Source of the DNA: Paguma larvata | Taxonomy: Eukaryota; Chordata; Mammalia; Carnivora; Viverridae | Length of the DNA stretch: 64,000 nucleotides | Direction: 5' to 3' | Assembly: GCA_030068075.1 (NCBI GenBank) | Contig: CM057843.1 | Location: 37,171,332-37,235,331 of the forward strand | In this document: piece by piece, positions 1 through 10,816 of the stretch | Layout of the letters: each line of letters starts with the position of its first letter | Numbering within the stretch: the first letter of the stretch is position 1 | Position numbers and translations under genes: made by a program | Notes under the pieces: model-generated | Seen by the model: the letters and a program-made list of their open reading frames with translations, nothing else | Databases searched by the model: none | What the model was told of the DNA's origin: nothing

Positions 1-3000
1 CCGTCCCCACTGACCCCTCAAACTCCACTGGGCGCTCGAGCAGACAGCGATTGCCCCCGGCCATGGCCTTGAGGTCCTGAAGCTCCTCACCGAGGGCCAG
101 GCCCTGCCCCTGCTCTGCCCGATGCCTGGGGCGGGGGTGGGGGGGGGGTTGGATTTCAGGTAGCTGACGGAGAAAGGAAGCAGGGTTTCTCCTTGGAAAA
201 GCATCCATTTTCCATTCTTTTGGGAATATTTCCATGTTAGAGTCTCTGGTTTTCTTTTTCTTGCTTGAAGGCGAGGGAGGGGGGCTTTCAAGGGAAAAGA
301 ACCCTAGGACGGGGTGGGGAGGGAAGCTTTCCTTGACAAGCTGTGTGCAGGTAACCAAGTGGTTACCTTTCCCCAGGCTGCTGCGGGGGCCTGGGAGAGC
401 TACAATGAGTGCCGCGTGGATGGAAATGGAGAGTTTCTGGAAGGTTCAGGTTGAGTTTTCTGGACACAGCCTGGTTGGTGCTAAGGGACAGCAGCAGGGT
501 AAGGCAGGCCCGGCCTGGCGTTAGTGGGTGAGGCAAGGGCTCTGAAGGTTCAAGGCCAGTGATGAGGAAACTTGATCTGGTCTTAGCCAATCCAGTTCCC
601 TGTCCTCAAGGCTCCCTCTTCTCCAGCTGGGGTGGAGGAGGGGCTGGGAACCGGCTCCAGCTCTGACTCTGACCGGGCAGCTGCCCAAGGAGTCACTCGG
701 GGATGGAGGCGGGGTGGGAAGGAACTCGTTAAACCCGGTTTGTTGCTTGTTTGCTCTGAGGCTAATTGCTGGGAAAACCCCATGACGTCGAAGCCATCTC
801 TTTCTCTGTTAAGAGAGAAAAACAGGAGCCAAAATAAAGCGCCATCCGGAAACATCCCTGACAGCAGAGACAAACAACTTGCTGGCCTGGGTTAGTCATT
901 AGCAGGCAGCTGCTGAGCAGGGGAGGTGGCGAGGAGGGGCCAGCCCCCGCCCATCACTGGGGCAGAACACGGGGGCCGCAGGAGGAACTGCTGGGGCGAC
1001 TGCAAGTGTGGCCACTCAGCCCAGGATGGAAACGACAGGCTGATCTGCATTTATAAGAAGGAAGGGAGTCAAGTGCGGCTCTTGAGTCCAAAGGGTGTTA
1101 GAGGGTCCCCAAGGTGACCAGAGAGGTCTTCCAGCACCGCTTTGTGTTCCGCGGGGTGGTGGGACTTACAAGGGTGTCCAGGCCCCCATGTTGGCCACCC
1201 AACCCCCTCCCTCCATTCCTTCCCCATGGCCCCCACTCCCATTGTGGGGCAGGGTCAGAGGATGAGCTCGCAGGGACCCCAGTGCGCCCCATGGCCCGGG
1301 GCTCCTGAAAGCTGCATCTGATTCACCTTTTCCCTCCCCCTTCCACCTGCCGGCACACAATAGGTGTTAGGTGAATGAGTGCCTTGCCCGGGCCTGACAT
1401 TAACCAGAATCCCTTGGGAATGTGAGAGATGCCCAGGAGCTATGGGAATCCCTGGAGCTCCCGTCTACACCACCAAACCTGGTGCGGCGGAGGGGGCCTG
1501 GGGGGTGCTATGGGCATCTCCGCTGGCCTCTTAGAGAACGGCAGGTGTCCGAGCGGAGGGGCGCCTGGCATCTCAGCCACTCTAGCGAGTACCAACTCCT
1601 GTTTGGTGCCCTGGGGGGACCCATATGAAGCCTCGTGCAAAGCCCTGGCCACCCCAGATATCCCAAGTTTGCCTGCTGGTATCTGAACCACCCCTCGGGC
1701 TTCCTCCTGGTGCTCAGGTCCTGGCGTGGGAACCGCCACCATGCAGTGTCTCGTGAATGACCATGATTTTAATCCCGAGATCTAAAACCTCAGGGAGCAA
1801 GCCGATTATGCCAAAGCCTTCCTGAAGCTCAGGGCACCTGAGACAGAGGCACCTGCAAGCACCTTGACGGGTGTGGTCACTGTTGCACGAAACCTTCACG
1901 GGTGCCTCCAGGTAGCTGCAGCGATTGGGATGTCCGCCAGACCGCAGGCGCTGCCCGTGAGGAGCTCCGGGCCCATCAGAGAAGAGACAGTCATGGGGAT
2001 AAATCATGTCAGTGTGGTTGTGGGCACGTGTCCCCAGACTGCCACGGGAGCAACTGCCCTGGGCACTGGGAAGGGGTGAGCGTGTTAGGGTCTGTGTAGG
2101 TGTGTGAGGGTAGGTAGGTCCTGGACTTGGAGGACGAGGAGGAATGGGGCAAAGAGAAAGGGCCACGCCGCCAGTGAAAGGGTATGTTTAGGCTCAGGGG
2201 GCATCCCTGGAGCCTAGGGAGTCGGTCAGAGTCCACGGACATGCCCCAGCCATCTGCCACCAAGAAAAATAACATGGCACTGAGCATGGTGGCAGGAAGC
2301 ATCGTACCCGGTCTGGGGCTTCATTTCCGGGTCTGTAGAAGGAGTATGTTGGCCTCATGGCATGAGCCACCTTTCTACAGTGAGGCTTCCTTGTCCTTTG
2401 TGCAGGTGAGAGGAGGTGGGGGAGGCAGTGGGGTCCCATTCTGTTTCCTGAGGGCTCATGGGTGTGTATGTATGTGCATGCTGTGTGTGTACACACTCTC
2501 TGATGCATACGATGCATTAGACATACCACGAGTGTGTGTATACACAACCTGTACACATACTTCAGCTGAAACAGATGACCGTATGGGCACTTTGTCCTCC
2601 AAACTCTGGGTCTCCTCTGAGTGTGATCCCTACCCTGGCGGGTCATCTGTCTGCCAGTCCAAAAGAGTCCAGGCCAGAGGACCTCAACCCTGTCTGCCTA
2701 TTGGAATCCCCGGGGAGCTCTTCAAAAAACCCCAATGCCCGGGCCACTCCAGGACTAATCAGAATCAGAATGAGGCCCACGTGTTGGCATTTGAAATCAA
2801 CTGGCCCAGCTGTCAAGATTTTAAGTGATTCTCAGTCCCAGCTGACCCTTAACGGCACAGATGATGCCCAGGCTCTAACCCAGGCCTCAGGTGATTGGGA
2901 AGTCATAGCCCAGCCTCCTGGGAGGGGCGGCAGAGCAGTTGGACACAGGGACACACTGTCAGGGAAGTGGGGCTGGGACCATTGAGCAGGAGGCTGCAGG

Positions 3001-3322
3001 CCTACGCTGGGAACCCCTCCACCTGTGGACCCTCGGGTCCAGGGTTCCCCTGGGGCAGGTGGACCTGCCCCAATATTGGCCCGTTGATCTCATACTTCCA
3101 GGCTGAGAGTGATGCTACTTAGACCGACCAGGATCTTGGAAAGCCAGGAAATAGCCTGGGCTTAGTGGCAGTAAGGTCTCCAGGGCCTGCTGGAGACGGG
3201 CACTCGTGGGGAGGCTGGGTAGTGTCGTGGGCAGGCAGGAGCCTCTGACGTTCTCTTGCTTCGGCAGCGGGCCGACCCGGTGCCCAGAGGCAGCTGCTGA
3301 CCTGTGCCTGATCACTTTCCAG
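1..3322 (+). other. PECAM1: PECAM1 intron upstream of exon 14 (intron 13, partial)
   Basis: This stretch precedes the first recognisable PECAM1 exon and ends in an acceptor, with ATCACTTTCCAG immediately before 3323. I looked for the preceding tail exon, which in human encodes the first ITIM (VQYTEV), and did not find it, so it lies left of the window. The sequence is GC-rich and mostly unique. It holds a G-run near 132-149, a TG/TA-rich low-complexity stretch at about 2460-2560 and a MER5-like element near 2690. The open frames here (up to 214 codons) have no recognisable domain and I treat them as chance. Confidence 0.75.
2690..2830 (-). mobile_element. MER5-type hAT DNA transposon fragment
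   Basis: The stretch with GGGGAGCTCTTCAAAAA, a GGGCCACTCCAGGACTAATCAGAATCAGA core and GATTTTAAGTGATTCTCA follows the layout of MER5-type non-autonomous hAT elements. It is old and diverged, so strand and ends are approximate. Confidence 0.55.
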
Positions 3323-3379
3323 GTCTGGAAACCAAGGGCACAGAGACGGTGTACAGCGAAATCCGGAAAACTAATCCCG
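3323..3379 (+). CDS. PECAM1: PECAM1 exon 14: cytoplasmic tail with C-terminal ITSM tyrosine
   Basis: PECAM-1 (CD31) is an Ig-superfamily adhesion and inhibitory receptor of endothelial cells, platelets and leukocytes. Its phosphorylated tail recruits SH2-domain phosphatases, chiefly SHP-2. This 57-nt exon starts after TTTCCAG and ends at a GTGAGT donor. It enters in phase 2 and reads LETKGTETVYSEIRKTNP, leaving one G for the next codon. Human PECAM1 has TETVYSEVRKAVP at the same place. The tyrosine in TVYSEI fits the ITSM consensus TxYxxV/I and corresponds to human Tyr686 of the mature protein. The length is a multiple of three, so skipping the exon keeps the frame and removes the tyrosine; such isoforms are known in other mammals. 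Identification rests on the peptide match, the phases and the two downstream exons, which continue the tail exactly. Confidence 0.93.
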
Positions 3380-3544
3380 GTGAGTGAGGGCTTCTGACTC
3401 CTCGAGCCTGGGGGCCTGCTTCCCCCCGAATCATCCGTGGGGCCTTGGGAGCGGGCAGGGAGCAGAAGGAGCAAAGGAGGCCCCTTACACCGAAGGTGTT
3501 GACTCTCTCTCCCCCACCACTCTTCAAATGTAGCCACGTGTTAC

Positions 3545-3625
3545 ATGTGCTATAATTTAGTCAATGAACACTTATTAAGTGCCTGCTGCATGCCAGGCAA
3601 ACAGGACTTTGCACATTCGTATCTA
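3545..3625 (-). repeat. L2 LINE 3'-end fragment
   Basis: TCAATGAACACTTATTAAGT followed by GCCTGCTGCATGCCAGGCA is the reverse complement of the L2 3' end (TGCCTGGCAcatagtAGG...AATAAATGTTTGTTGAATGA). It is ancient and short. Confidence 0.6.
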
Positions 3626-4075
3626 GCTAATGGAGTGGTTCTGGCACCACCGTGTGCTCATGGGACCCCAAGAGAACCAGCAGTGGCCCTGCCTGCTCTC
3701 AGGGACCAACCAGTGCGCCTCACCTTCCCCCGCCCAACGGGTCCTAGTGCCCCCACCCACCCCCCGCCAGGGGCCCCGGAAGGTCTTGGGCAGTCAGTGC
3801 TGTGCTTTGGGGGTCTTGGGTAGCTTCGGCTTTTCTGAGAACTCTGCCTGGGGGTGGGGTACAGAATTCTTCCTTTCTTTGATTCTAGACCCCACTTCAG
3901 TCCCCATCTCCACTGCTTCCTCACAAGGCGCATCGCCCAGGACTGAGCACAGTCCCAAGCAGACATAGGCCTGGGGAAGCTCCCAGTAATATCATTTTTT
4001 TTGGGGGGTGTAATTATTCTCTTCCCTCCTGGTGAAATGAATGAATACAAAGATTACTGTTAAATTCTGAAAATA

Positions 4076-4252
4076 GGGGCACCTGGGTGGCTCAGTCGGT
4101 TAAGCAACTGACTCTTGATTTGGGCTCAGGTCAGGAGGGTCGGCTCTGCACGGACAGCACGGAGCCTGCTTGGGATTCTTGCTCTCCCTCTTCCTCCCCT
4201 GCACTCTCTCCCCCCACCCCTTCTCTCAGAATAAATAAACTTTAAGGTAAAT
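4076..4252 (+). mobile_element. SINEC (felid tRNA-Lys SINE)
   Basis: The head GGGGCACCTGGGTGGCTCAG and the AATAAATAAACTTTAA tail are intact, but the middle is shortened. It is flanked by a perfect 14-bp TSD, AAATTCTGAAAATA, at 4062-4075 and 4253-4266. Confidence 0.93.
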
Positions 4253-4439
4253 AAATTCTGAAAATAAGTCACGACCCAAAAGGCATAAAATTCTGGGGGA
4301 AATAGTCACTATGAGTATATCTTGCTTTGTACAAGATTCTCTGTATTTAAGTGGATTCTCTGAGAAGCATTAAGACTGGCCGGGAACCTTCGGGAGAGCC
4401 TGGCCACTCCAAGTGCCGTCCCCAGACCGGCAGCCGTGG

Positions 4440-4550
4440 TGGTCTCTGGACCAGCCCAGCCCTGCAGAATCAGAATCTCCAGAATCTGAACCCTAACAGG
4501 CTCCCAGATATTGCTGGGGCTGCCAACATTTGAGGAGCACTGTCTCACCA
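4440..4550 (-). mobile_element. MER5-type hAT fragment
   Basis: CTCTGGACCAGCCCAGCCC, AGAATCAGAATCTCCAGAAT and the end ACATTTGAGGAGCACTG match the MER5 layout that terminates in a CAGTG-type inverted repeat. Confidence 0.6.
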
Positions 4551-4593
4551 GAAGAGCCTACTTTTTATCTGAAAGAGGAATCACCTCTTAATT

Positions 4594-4599
4594 TATATA

Positions 4600-4657
<58 letters not shown>

Positions 4658-4658
4658 A
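4594..4658. repeat. Compound (TG)n(TA)n microsatellite and T-run
   Basis: TG dinucleotides pass into about 15 TA units and then a T-run of roughly 15. The mixed structure suggests a degraded poly-A tail on the minus strand. It is likely length-polymorphic. Confidence 0.9.
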
Positions 4659-4974
4659 AATTGTATTTCCATGGGTAGAGCAGAAGCCCAGTTCCCTTGA
4701 GGGACTTGACACTGACTGTCTGATTTTCAGAAACCAATCCCTGGGGGACTTTTTGACTTCGGTGTCTCATTTTGTATTCTCAGTCTATTCAGAGCCAGCA
4801 AAATGCAAATTCAGAAATAAATAGACCTTCTCTGTCTTTCCGGTGCAACAAAAAGCTAGAGTTCCCCTAGGGCTTACACTTGGTCCTGTTGGGTAATTGT
4901 GTGAAAATTGTGTGAAACCCCTTCTGCTCTTCTCATGGTCCCTGAGATGGTTCATTTTTGGTTGCTTTGGTTAT

Positions 4975-5135
4975 GCAAAACCGCACATTTATTGAGCGCT
5001 TACTGTGTATGCCAAGCGGTCTATGTTACGATATCTCTTTCAAGTCTCACATTTAAGTCCCATTTTACAGATGAGGCTACTGAGGCAGAGAGCAGTGAAA
5101 GCACCTGCCCAAGTTCACACAGAAAGCAAGTCCCC
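4975..5135 (-). repeat. MIR SINE fragment
   Basis: TTTATTGAGCGCTTACTGTG, CCCATTTTACAGATGAGGCTA and CTGCCCAAGTTCACAC are the reverse-complement hallmarks of the MIR core. Confidence 0.8.
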
Positions 5136-5864
5136 CGACTGGCCCACCCTGGAGCTGGACTCCAGGCTCTCGATCAGGGAACCGCACTGCTGGTGGTGTG
5201 CGGAACCCTGCCGAGACCCCCCCCTCCCAGGACAGGAGGCCTCAGGGTCTGCAGTGGCCTGAGCCGGCTGCTGGAGGCCCTTTACAGCTGGCCACACCCA
5301 GTGCCTGTATTAGGCGCCCTGCCAAGTAGACTAACAAAAGACAGATGAACAGGAGAAAACCCGTGATGAGGAACCCCTCAGGGTGGTTAGAACTGGGGGC
5401 TTATTTCGCATGTTCGGCAGGAACAATAAATCCGTGGAGAAGTGGCAAAACGAATGGGCAGGTAAATATGGGGGGGAAACTAACGGAATAAGGTTTGTTT
5501 CTGGCAGGCCCAGCTCCGCCCCACCTTTCTGTCATCTTGTCACCTTCGCAGCCAGAAACCTTGCCTGAGAGAGGGGATTTATGGCTGTCTTCGTTTCTCA
5601 GGAACTCCTGCTCCTGGTCAGATAAGGGAAACGCCTGGAAGGCTTCTTTCTGCATCCTCCGGCCCAATCCTATGCCAAGGTGGCATTTACACCGGCTTTT
5701 GGCCAGCTAATCGGGTGGTTCTCTGTGCCGGAGCCCTCCGTGCCCCGCTCTGGGAATCTCGCTGCTCCCTCTGGCCTAAGGCGGGAATGGACCGACCGCA
5801 GGACCCAGTCCTGCAAGGCTTTAGGGTGAGGAAGGGCCCTGCTTTGCTCGCAGACATCCGAGCC
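5136..5864. other. Unique intronic sequence
   Basis: No repeat family or exon is recognised. The sequence is moderately GC-rich. Confidence 0.5.
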
Positions 5865-5975
5865 CTAGTCCTGGCGCTGCCCCTTAGCAGCTGTGCGACT
5901 GTGACGGAGATGCCGAAGCCCTCTGAGACTCCCAAGTTCTTCACCTGTTACATGGAGATGAGATTACAGGAGAAA
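5865..5975 (+). repeat. MIR SINE fragment
   Basis: TTAGCAGCTGTGCGACTGTG followed by a CTCTGAGAC...TTCTTCACCTGTTACATGGAG segment parallels the MIR sense core (AGCTGTGTGACCTTGG...CCTCATCTGTAAAATGG). Confidence 0.6.
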
Positions 5976-6419
5976 AGGGGGATGAGGTTAGCATGGGGGG
6001 GGAGGGTGCTCATTACCCCAGGCACCAGTCCGTGTGTTCTCGCGTCCACACAGCGAGTACCTAATCCGTGTTAGCTGAAAGATGCAGGAGCAACTTGAGC
6101 CCTAGGGTTCAGTGCAGGGATGAGACAGAGCCCCACCTGGGCCATCAGGAGTCAGCCGGGGCTTGGGCCCCCCTGTAACCTGGTCTCTGAACTGGCAGCT
6201 GGCTCCTGCCCCAGCGGGTGGGGGTAGAGAGAGCCCTGGGTCCCGTAGCCAAAACCACAGCGCTGCTGTGGAAGTCCGTGCTCCCACCTTGCCCAAGAGG
6301 CTCCTGTCCTGGAGGCCAAGGTCGATGCTGCTTGCCGGCATTTCTGGCTCGGCAGAAAGCTGCAGGCTCCGTCAGTCCTCCTCCTCCTCTTTCTTTCGGT
6401 GCCTCTTACGGGAGACGCC
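5976..6419. other. Unique intronic sequence
   Basis: Nothing recognised. Confidence 0.5.
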
Positions 6420-6560
6420 GCTGCCTCTGCTCAGTCCTCAGAACCATCCTAAGGTCGACGGAGGCTCTGCTACTGTTTCTGTTGTACAGATGGGGAAATG
6501 GGCCCAGACGTTAAATAACTTGTCCCCATCCCGAGGCCTGTGATGGCAGAGCAGGGACTC
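6420..6560 (-). repeat. MIR SINE fragment
   Basis: TTGTACAGATGGGGAAATG, a TTAAATAACTTGTCC step and GATGGCAGAGCAGGGACTCG are MIR antisense core features. Confidence 0.7.
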
Positions 6561-6706
6561 GGAAGCCGGGGGCCGTCTGTGGGGCGGGCTCTGCATGTTT
6601 CCTCCCGGGGCAGCCAGACGGACCGCCCACTGCTGCCTTTTCCAGCTCTGTTCGGTTATCGTCTGCTTACTTAGAGGATTCAGCTCTATTAAGAGTAAGA
6701 GCCTGA

Positions 6707-6880
6707 GTCAGGTCATGATCTCGCGGTTTGTGAGTTCGAGCCCTGCGTCGGGCTCTGTGCTGACAGCTCAGAGCCTGGAGCCTGCTTCACATTCTGTGTC
6801 TCCCTCTCTCTCTATCCCTCCCCCCTCATGCTCTGTCTCTCTCTGTCTCAAAAGTAAATAAACATTAAAAAAAAAAAAAA
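6707..6880 (+). mobile_element. SINEC, 5'-truncated
   Basis: The copy begins inside the body at GTCAGGTCATGATCTCGCGG, so the tRNA-like head is missing, and ends in a long A-tail. A perfect 16-bp TSD AAGAGTAAGAGCCTGA lies at 6691-6706 and 6881-6896, so this is a real truncated insertion, not a later deletion. Confidence 0.93.
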
Positions 6881-6896
6881 AAGAGTAAGAGCCTGA

Positions 6897-7100
6897 GGGC
6901 GCCCGGGTGGCTCAGTTGGTTAAACCTGTCCTGGCTTCATTTAGCTCAGGTCGGGATCTTACAGTTTGTGAGTTCCAGCCCCATGTCGGGCCCTGAACTG
7001 ATAGCCTGCTTGAGATTCTCCCTCTCTCTCTGCACCTCCCCCGTTCACAGCCTCTCTGACTCTCTCAAAATAAATGAATGAATGAATGAATAAAAATAGA
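6897..7100 (+). mobile_element. SINEC, second insertion at the same target
   Basis: It starts GGGCGCCCGGGTGGCTCAG and ends in a (TGAA)n tail. Its TSD reuses the target of the preceding SINE: 6881-6896 on the left and AAGAGTAACAGCCTGC at 7101-7116 on the right, with two mismatches. Confidence 0.92.
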
Positions 7101-7112
7101 AAGAGTAACAGC

Positions 7113-7200
7113 CTGCTATGGTCCGGGTGACCCTGGGTAAGTCGTGGAACCTCTCGGAACCTTGGTCGCCTTCTCTGTGAAACGAGGGGCAGGGGCTCGA
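7113..7200 (+). repeat. MIR fragment
   Basis: GTGACCCTGGGTAAGTCGTGG, AACCTCTCGGAACCTTGGTC and CTCTGTGAAACGAGG follow the MIR sense core. Confidence 0.7.
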
Positions 7201-7235
7201 ATCCAGATGGAGCATCCTCCAGGTGTGTTAAGGCA

Positions 7236-7585
7236 CGGATGGTGTGGCCCCGCCCCCCAGACTTTCTGATTCCAGTTGGTCTGGAGTGGGACTAATTTGT
7301 ATTTCTTTTTTAGTTTGGTTTTTCTTTAATGTTTATTTTTGAGAGAGAGAGAGAGAGTGAGCAGAGGAGGGACAGAGAGAGAGGGAGACACAGAATCTGA
7401 AGCAGGCTCCAGGCTCTCAGCATAAAGCCCGATGCGGGGCTCGAACTCACGAGAGGTGAGATCATGACCTGAGCAGAAGTCGGATGCTTAACTGAGCCAG
7501 CCAGGCGCCCCAATTTGTATTTCTAACAAATTCTCACATGTTGCTGCTGTTGTTCTGGGGACCACACTTTTAGAAACATTTTCTA
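7236..7585 (+). mobile_element. MER5A-type hAT element split by a SINE
   Basis: The left part (CCCCAGACTTTCTGATTCCAG, GTCTGGAGTGGG, AATTTGTATTTCT) and the right part (AATTTGTATTTCTAACAA, GGGGACCACACTTTTAGAAA) are consecutive in MER5A. The SINE at 7307-7511 separates them and duplicated 13 bp. Confidence 0.85.
7307..7511 (-). mobile_element. SINEC inserted in MER5A
   Basis: This is a full-length reverse copy with the T-run on the left and GGCGCCCC head complement on the right. The perfect 13-bp TSD AATTTGTATTTCT is at 7294-7306 and 7512-7524. Confidence 0.95.
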
Positions 7586-7744
7586 GATGCCCTGACTTCC
7601 CTTCTGATTATACCTCTGTTAAGTTACGTTCTGCTTCTTGCTTGAAGAGATAGGGTCTTTCTTACTCCTCAACAAAGCCTGAAAGGATTCTGGAAGGACC
7701 GCTCAGGGCTGGCCAGCAGACAGAATCCTCCAACTCACGTACAT

Positions 7745-7790
7745 GTGCACACGTGTGTGTGTGTGCATGTGTGTGTGTTGGGGGGAGAAG
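7745..7790. repeat. (TG)n-rich simple repeat
   Basis: Interrupted TG/CA dinucleotides, including CACGTGTGTGTGTGTGCATG. Confidence 0.8.
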
Positions 7791-8229
7791 GGACACACAA
7801 TAAAATAAAGGCCCAGGGGGAGGTGTCTCTGGACAGGTCAGCGAACAGACTGAGTGCAGAGCTACAGCCTGTCTAAGCTTTCCTTCTTAATTTTTTATCC
7901 TGCCCACCTTAATTTCTTAGTCCTCCTCACCTCCCAACCAGCAGCACTTCAAGGCTGACTATTTTGGGAAATGGCTCACAGGGCGTAGTTCTGGCTCTTA
8001 AACCCCCCTTTTCCCCTGAGTGATACAAAGGAAAACTGCTCCTCCAGATAAGGGAAAGGGCATGGGGCAGGCCTGCCTCCAAGGAACAGCTCCAGGGCGG
8101 GAATCTGGGTAGGCCCTGGAGAGAGCGAGAGCTGGTGGACCGCTGGCTCTGAATGTGGGGGCATCTGTAGGCTGTGGGAGGAACCGGGTCTTTGCAATCT
8201 TGGCTTTAGGCTCTAAGGTCACAGCTTTG

Positions 8230-8475
8230 GTTGTGTGTTTTGACTGTGACAAAATATACATAACACTGGCCATTTTAACGACTTCGAAGTATACATTTCG
8301 GTGGCATTAGATACATTCCCATAGCTGTATTACCATCATCATCACCATCTCTAGAGCTTTTTCATCTTCCCGAGATGAAACTTTAGACCCAGGAAGCAGT
8401 AACTTGCTACTCTTTCCAGCCCCTGGCAAGAACCATTCTACTTTGTATATCAGTGAATTCGAGCAAGCTCAGCGC
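8230..8475 (-). mobile_element. L1 LINE 3' fragment
   Basis: GGCCATTTTAACGACTT, AAGTATACATTTCGGTGGCATT, TTACCATCATCATCACCATC and CCAGCCCCTGGCAAGAACCA match the reverse complement of old L1M-type 3' ends. Confidence 0.8.
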
Positions 8476-10324
8476 TTCTATATCAAGTGAGGTGGCTGAC
8501 TGGATGATCCTAATTGCCTTCCGGTGATAACGTTCAGAGAGTCTCAGTGTCCCGGCATTTGGAAGTCATAGTCATTTGTCTCTGCTTTGGTCCATCCAAA
8601 ACCATTCCCCTGAACGTGTTGTTCTAAGCAACTTCTAAGAGTTACTTCTAGGTCCCTTGGAGGCAATCCTAATCCTTTATTCACCCTTGATTCCAAGACC
8701 CTAGAGGTATTTGCTTCTACTAAGCCTGAGTTTTCCCTTCAAATCTGAATTAAATCATGGAGGTGCTTCTGGCACGTTCGTTTTGGCTGGAGTCCCACCG
8801 GGATGATTCTTTGCACTGTAACCCTAAAGGAACACTCTGAGTGGGAGATAGAGACTAGGGTTTGGTCTCGGTCCTGCCCTTATCCAGTTATATCACTTGG
8901 TCCCAACCCTCATTTCTCCCCCAGGCATTAATTTTCTCATTAATTTTCAATAAAATGCCCCTCCTCCATATGGAATTGTCACGTGAACACCAGTGTTCCT
9001 CGGGAGTGTGTGTGGGTGGATAAGCCCACTGCGGTGGGCAGGTGGGTTCAATAAAATTGGTAGAAGTGGGGCATCTCTTCCAAATGAGTATCCCCTGATG
9101 GGTCACGGCCATGGTTAGACAGGTCTGCTCCTCTGGTAGGAGCCTGCTGTCTCCTTGACGTAGAGCTAAGTTAACATCTTGTCCCAGCAGTTAACTCAGT
9201 CCGGGGCAAGGAAACCTCTGATCTTTGAACGTTTCCCCTTCCCAACGGTTAGGTGATTCGTTACAAAACATTAGGGAAAGAAGGAGAGGGGTTCTCAGTA
9301 CTAGAAAATTTGTATCCAAAAGAGGCCAAACTGAGAGCAGCCTAAGAAGAAGGGAAAGCAAGCCCTGGAAGACAGCCAGAACTTGTCGAGAAAGAGCTTT
9401 TGCATTTACGTAACCGTCAGCTTTCTTAAGGTAAAGGAAATCATGCAAATAATTTCTGGTAAGTTAGATCTGCAAGGTTAGCACTTCAGGCTTTTGGAAG
9501 GACTATATTCTCTTTTCAATGACTCGCCTAAGATTAGGATTTGCAAATCCCAGTCAGCAACGGTAGCTCTGGTTATGACTCAGGATTTGGCTCTCCAGAA
9601 ATGGGAACTGAATCTGTGTTCCTGTCTCTGATTAAGCGGTAACGCGGGTAGTCCTAAAACGTGAGAGTTTGAAGAAAGTAATTCAGGTTGGTTTGTTACC
9701 TTTCTGTTTTTAACACTTAACTGGAACCAGTTTCCTCCCATCCCCTATAACCATGGACTTTATATAGGATACTCTGTTACTCACCTGAGTTTTCGTGATT
9801 TAGACGGTGTTGTCTTCCCAGGGCTTGCTCATAGCTTAGATGCTCTGAGTTGTGAGGCAACCTGGCATCAAAAACCCCCCGCCCCACCGGCAAGCACGCA
9901 TCCTCCAAACCTCTCCTTTTACCTGTCATCAACTTCCTCCTTCTCTAACTAATCCAGGGGAAGGTTTGATTTTTCTCCTCCCCTTGCTCTTCTGGTGACA
10001 AGAACTGAAAAAGAGCAATGACAGGCTGCCTATGGCTTTCTCAACAACTTCACTCAGCCTGGCTGAGCCTTGTAAGCACTGCAGTTTCTGGCTCACCAGG
10101 AAAGTTTGTATCTTTACTCCGATTCAGCCCTTGGCCTTTTCTAGTGCTCTAGCTTATTCTAAGAGTTCTTTATAAAATGGCCCGCAGGTCATCCAAAGCA
10201 AAACCTACTAATGTATATTTACACTGATTTTAACACAGAAGAGTGAAGTGGTTTACTACAATCAACAATGCAGTCAAGTTCTTTCCCTATGAAAGAACTG
10301 AGGTCTAGGAGTTACTGGCTTGGA
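8476..10324. other. Unique intronic sequence
   Basis: About 1.8 kb with no recognised repeat, exon or unusual structure. The short open frames have no known domain. Confidence 0.5.
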
Positions 10325-10473
10325 GCACTGGTTCTCAAGGCAGGAGACGTCTTTGGTTGTCATAATTTGGGGGGAGGAAAAGGGGTGCTATAGCATCTAA
10401 TGTGTGGAGGCCAGGAATGCTACTTAACGTCTTCCGATGTATGGGACAGTCCCCACAAGAATGATCCAGCCCA

Positions 10474-10816
10474 GAGGTGCCTGGTGGGTTCAGTTGGGAG
10501 AACGTGCGACTCTTTTTTTTTTTTTTTAATGTTTATTCCTTTTATGAGAGAGGGTGTGGGAGGGGCAGAGAGAGAGGGAGACACAGAATCTGAAACAGAC
10601 TCTAGGCTCTGAACTGTCAGCACAGAGCTCCACGCAGGGCTCAAACTCACAAACCATGAGATCATGCCCTGAGCCGAAGTCAGACGCTTAACCAACTGAG
10701 CCACCCAGGTGCCCCAAAAAACCATGCAACTCTTGACCTCAGGGTCACCAGTTGAAGCCCCACGTTGGGTGTAGAGATTGCTAAAAAAACAGTATATAAA
10801 CTCTAAAACAAAAACC
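10474..10816 (+). mobile_element. Older short-type SINEC, itself split
   Basis: The head GAGGTGCCTGGTGGGTTCAG and GTGCGACTC are on the left. The rest, CAACTCTTGACCTCAGGGTC, CCCCACGTTGGGTGTAGAG and ATTGCTAAAAAA, comes after the inner SINE. A perfect 14-bp TSD AATGATCCAGCCCA (10460-10473, 10817-10830) places this insertion in MER20. Confidence 0.9.
10512..10715 (-). mobile_element. SINEC nested in the older SINE
   Basis: The reverse copy has its T-run from 10512 and head complement GCCACCCAGGTGCCCC at the right. Imperfect duplicated target GTGCGACTCTT / ATGCAACTCTT flanks it. Confidence 0.9.

Noticed and set aside
2184..2828. 214-codon open frame on +
   Set aside because: It lies in a PECAM1 intron, covers low-complexity TG/CA sequence and a MER5-like repeat, and matches no known protein.
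1..3322. The upstream PECAM1 exon with the first ITIM
   Set aside because: No VQYTEV-like codons with splice sites were found in this stretch.
6700..6861. Recurring short frames such as VMISRFVSSSPASGSVLTAQSLEPASDSVS on many loci
   Set aside because: They are translations of the SINEC body, repeated wherever a SINE occurs.
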